DNA of 64,000 bases from Blastococcus sp. TF02A-30 (GTDB lineage Bacteria; Actinomycetota; Actinomycetes; Mycobacteriales; Geodermatophilaceae): positions 310,001 to 374,000 of the forward strand of contig NZ_QOHJ01000006.1 of the NCBI RefSeq assembly GCF_003319185.1, written 5' to 3'. Position 1 is the first letter of the stretch. Each line of letters begins with the position of its first letter. Shown piece by piece: positions 61,446-64,000 of the stretch. Position numbers and translations under genes: made by a program. The notes under the pieces were generated by a model. It was not told the origin of the DNA and did no database searches. It saw only the letters and a list, made by a program, of their open reading frames with translations.

Positions 61446-63278
61446 TCAGGCCGGCGGGCGGACGGCGTCGGCGAGCGTGCCGGCCACCTGCCGGAGCAGC
61501 GGGTGCTCCGGCAGCTCCTCGACCGGCACCGCCAGCGGCAGCGACCAGTTGGGCCGGCTCGTCGTGCCCGGCATGTTGGGCCGGCGCTGCTCGCCCACGG
61601 CGTCGTCCAGCGTCGCCGACAGCAGGCGCGACGGCGCCTGCGCCAGCAACCGGTGGGCGCGCTGCACCGCCTGCTCGGCGGTCGCCCCGTCCGGCAGCCC
61701 GGGCAGGTGCTCCAGCAGCGAGGACCGCCCGCGCTCGAGCTCCTCGTCCGTGCCGGTGCCCTGCTCCCGCTGCTCGGCGACGTCGGCCCCCGTCCAGAGC
61801 CCGGCCACCGTGGGCAGGTCGTGCGTGGTCACGGCGGCCATCGCCTCCGCGGGCCACTGCGTCGGGTCGTCGTCCTCGAACCACAGCAGCCGGTAGGACA
61901 GGATCCCGTGCTCGGCCATGGCCTCGCGCACCCCGTCCTCCACGGTGCCGAGGTCCTCGCCGACGACGAGCGCCTGCGCGCGGGCGCTCTCCAGGGCCAC
62001 GATGTCGAGCAGGTCCTCCGCGGGGTACCGCACGTAGGCGCCGTCGGCGGCCGAGCCGTCCGAGGGCACCCACCACAGCCGGAACAGGCCCATGACGTGG
62101 TCGATCCGCAGGCCCCCGGCGCCGGCCATCGTGGCCCGGATGGACTGGATGAACGGCTCGTAGTCGGCGTCGCGGAGCCGCCACGGGATGAGCGGGGGCG
62201 AACCCCAGTTCTGCCCCTGCGAGTTGAAGGCGTCCGGCGGGGCCCCGACGTCGACGCCGTCGGCCAGGGCCTGCTGCCACGCCCAGGCGTCGGCGCCCCC
62301 GCCGGCGAAACCGATGGGCAGGTCCTGGATGACGGTCATGCCGTCGGTGGCGGCGGCGAACTGGAGCTCGAGGGCCCACTGCAGCCAGGCGTGGAAGGCG
62401 ACGACGGCGCCGTGCTGCTCGACGTAGCGGGCGATGCCGGGGGCGTCGGGCCGGCGCAGCTCCTCGGGCCAGGTGTGCCAGTCCGCGCCGTGCTCCTCGG
62501 TGACGGCCGCCCAGGTGGCCCAGGTCTGCAGCGTCTCGCCCTGCTCGTCGCGCCAGCGGGCGAAGGCCTCACCGCCGCCGTGCGCGAAGAAGATCCGCAT
62601 GAGCACCTCGCGCTTGCGCGCCCAGATGGCGTCCCGGTCGATGAGCTCGCCGTCGTTCAGCGCCCGGCCGGCGTCCTCCTCCAGGTCCACGCCGTCCGCG
62701 CCGGGGACCTCGGCCACCCGCAGGTAGAGCGGGTTGCGGAAGCGGCGGGTCGCCGGCAGGTACGGGCTGGCCTCCTGCTGCGGGATCGGGGCCACCGCGT
62801 GCAGCGGGTTGATCAGCACGAAGCCGGCACCCTGGTCGGCGGCCATGCGCCGGATGCTGCGCAGGTCGCCGAGGTCGCCGATGCCCCAGCTGTCGCGGCC
62901 CCGGGCGGCGTAGAGCTGCACCGCCCAGCCCCAGATGCGCTCGTCGGGGAGCCAGCAGCGGCCCGGCGAGACGATGAGCCGCCGCCGCCGGCCGTCGGTG
63001 GACTGCAGCCAGTGGTAGCCCAGGGGGAAGTCGTCGGGCAGGTGCCCGTCGACGGTCCGCACCCCGCCGTCCTCGCAGACGACCTGCGCCTCGTCCACCT
63101 CCAGGGCGTCGCCGGGGCGGGCGACGATCGGCGCGCGGTCCTCGAGGTCGGCCGGGGGCTCGCCGATGACCTCGCGCAGCTTGCGGATGGTCTCCTGCGC
63201 TACCTCGTGCTCCTCGTCGAGGGCGTCCAGCCAGCTCGCATCGATGCCCCAGTCGTCCGTCGTCGGTGTCCGCGTCAC
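61446..63278 (-). CDS. malQ: 4-Alpha-glucanotransferase (amylomaltase)
   Basis: GH77 enzyme that transfers alpha-1,4-glucan segments in maltodextrin and glycogen metabolism. 610 residues, shorter than mycobacterial MalQ (~720). Core motifs: WGIGDLGDL, INPLHAVAP, SPYLPATRRFRNPLYL, FGQ-like INSQGQNWGSP region, nucleophile Asp in GGLRIDHVMGLFRLWW, acid/base Glu in VVGEDLGTV, and the third Asp in TTHDLPTVAGLW. GTG at 63278. An N-terminal ~120-residue domain precedes the barrel. The next gene upstream on the same strand is the HrpB-type helicase. Confidence 0.95.
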   Translation of the reverse strand: MTRTPTTDDWGIDASWLDALDEEHEVAQETIRKLREVIGEPPADLEDRAPIVARPGDALEVDEAQVVCEDGGVRTVDGHLPDDFPLGYHWLQSTDGRRRRLIVSPGRCWLPDERIWGWAVQLYAARGRDSWGIGDLGDLRSIRRMAADQGAGFVLINPLHAVAPIPQQEASPYLPATRRFRNPLYLRVAEVPGADGVDLEEDAGRALNDGELIDRDAIWARKREVLMRIFFAHGGGEAFARWRDEQGETLQTWATWAAVTEEHGADWHTWPEELRRPDAPGIARYVEQHGAVVAFHAWLQWALELQFAAATDGMTVIQDLPIGFAGGGADAWAWQQALADGVDVGAPPDAFNSQGQNWGSPPLIPWRLRDADYEPFIQSIRATMAGAGGLRIDHVMGLFRLWWVPSDGSAADGAYVRYPAEDLLDIVALESARAQALVVGEDLGTVEDGVREAMAEHGILSYRLLWFEDDDPTQWPAEAMAAVTTHDLPTVAGLWTGADVAEQREQGTGTDEELERGRSSLLEHLPGLPDGATAEQAVQRAHRLLAQAPSRLLSATLDDAVGEQRRPNMPGTTSRPNWSLPLAVPVEELPEHPLLRQVAGTLADAVRPPA

Positions 63279-63315
63279 CGGACGATCCTCGCCGGGGCGC
63301 GGGCAACCCGCAGTC

Positions 63316-64000
63316 TCAGCTGCGGGGGCGCGGCTTCGCCCGCGTGGTGGCCGGCGCCGAGGCCGGGTCCTCCGGCCACGGGTGCCGCGGGTAGCGGCCG
63401 CGGAGCTCGCTGCGCACGGCGGGGTAGCCGGTGGTCCAGAACCCGGCCAGGTCGGCTGTGATCGCCACGACGCGGGAGGCGGGGGACAGCAGCTGCAGGC
63501 GCAGCGGCCGGCCGGCCACCAGCGGGGCGCGGGCCCAGCCGAACACCTCCTGCACCCGCACGGACAGGGTCGGGACGTCGGGATCGGTGTAGTCGACCCG
63601 GAGCCGCGAGCCGGTCGGGACGGTGACGGTGTCGGGGACGACGGCGTCCAGGTCGCCGGACACCTGCCACGGCACGAGGGCGCGCAGGGCCGCGACGACG
63701 TCGATGCGCGCCAGGTCGGCGCGCAGCCGGGCGCCGGACACGTCGATCCCGGCCAGGAGGGCCTCGTCGTCCACCGCGGGCCACGGGTCGCCGAGACCCG
63801 CGTGCGCCGCCGCGAGCCGGGCCCGCAGGCGCTGGGCGGCCGGGGTCCAGCGGAGCAGCCCGAGCCCCTCCCGGCGCAGGCCCTCGGCCAGCGCCTCGCG
63901 CACGGCGGCCGGATCGGGATCGGATCCGGGCCGCTCGGCCAGGACGATCGCGCCGAGCCGCTCGACGTGCGCGCTGCGCACGTCGCCGTCCCGCCAGGCC
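63316..64000 (-). CDS. hrpB: ATP-dependent helicase HrpB, C-terminal part (cut by the window)
   Basis: Only about 228 C-terminal residues are visible. AWRDGDVRSAHVERLGAIVLAERP leads into the HrpB C-terminal domain, with LVPWQVSGDLDAVVPDTVTVPTGSRLRVDY, VQEVFGWARAPLVAGRPLRLQLLSP and the signature ending YPRHPWPEDPASAPATTRAKPR. The DEAH helicase motifs lie beyond base 64000. HrpB is a DExH-box helicase whose physiological role is poorly defined in actinobacteria. The GTG at 63981 is internal, not the start. Confidence 0.92.
   Translation of the reverse strand, partial: AWRDGDVRSAHVERLGAIVLAERPGSDPDPAAVREALAEGLRREGLGLLRWTPAAQRLRARLAAAHAGLGDPWPAVDDEALLAGIDVSGARLRADLARIDVVAALRALVPWQVSGDLDAVVPDTVTVPTGSRLRVDYTDPDVPTLSVRVQEVFGWARAPLVAGRPLRLQLLSPASRVVAITADLAGFWTTGYPAVRSELRGRYPRHPWPEDPASAPATTRAKPRPRS

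Overview
The window is very GC-rich chromosomal DNA with third codon positions almost always G or C, many GTG starts and dense 1-4 base stop/start overlaps. The gene set (BldD, mycobacterial-type integration host factor, an actinobacterial LexA-box sequence, PyrR with a hairpin next to its ribosome binding site, a PriA without helicase motifs) places it in the Actinomycetes. Gene order and protein style suggest the Geodermatophilaceae (Blastococcus, Geodermatophilus, Modestobacter); that family-level call is an inference. No rRNA, tRNA, CRISPR array, prophage or insertion sequence was seen.

Layout. 1-1115: 3' part of rarA. 1222-13941: one long forward run typical of actinobacteria: two small envelope proteins, alaS, ruvX, mltG, aroE, a prepilin peptidase, aroC-aroK-aroB-aroQ (shikimate pathway), pepQ, efp, nusB. 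13954-16642: reverse-strand ABC exporter pair and the developmental regulator bldD. 16854-26315: the UMP operon pyrR-pyrB-pyrC-carA-carB-pyrD-pyrF, preceded by a PyrR-binding hairpin. 26329-33630: a small membrane protein, mihF, gmk, rpoZ, coaBC, metK, priA, an Asp/Glu racemase. 33627-36465: def-fmt-rsmB. 36510-39406: an apparent insertion (RidA-like protein, HxlR regulator, acetyltransferase-like protein, aldehyde dehydrogenase) that separates rsmB from rpe. 39526-44881: rpe, ribD-ribE-ribBA-ribH (riboflavin), hisE-hisG. 44892-56566: accessory genes: a subtilisin-inhibitor-like lipoprotein, a DUF2877/AllH protein divergent from a PucR regulator, a DNA-binding-domain/MurA fusion, a proline iminopeptidase, an SDR, an EamA transporter, a flavin-binding/nitroreductase pair, a DUF998 membrane protein, an EVE-domain protein and small unknown proteins. 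56894-61381: a large secreted nuclease/5'-nucleotidase. 61446-64000: malQ and the 3' part of an hrpB-type helicase gene.

How the parts fit. Most of the window is housekeeping: aromatic amino acid precursors, pyrimidines, riboflavin, methionyl-tRNA formylation and deformylation, and peptidoglycan work (MltG). The points most worth a second look are: (i) a MurA-family enzyme fused to an XRE-type DNA-binding domain, whose start lies beside a 9-6-9 palindrome; (ii) a perfect consensus LexA box over the promoter of a 104-residue protein of unknown function; (iii) a PyrR-type hairpin abutting the pyrR ribosome binding site; (iv) a class-1-like dihydroorotate dehydrogenase with a long N-terminal extension and no PyrK nearby; (v) fmt and an EVE-domain gene that appear to start with CTG overlapping the previous stop; and (vi) a repeated promoter layout in which a -10-like hexamer ends 6-8 bases before the start codon, which implies leaderless mRNAs.
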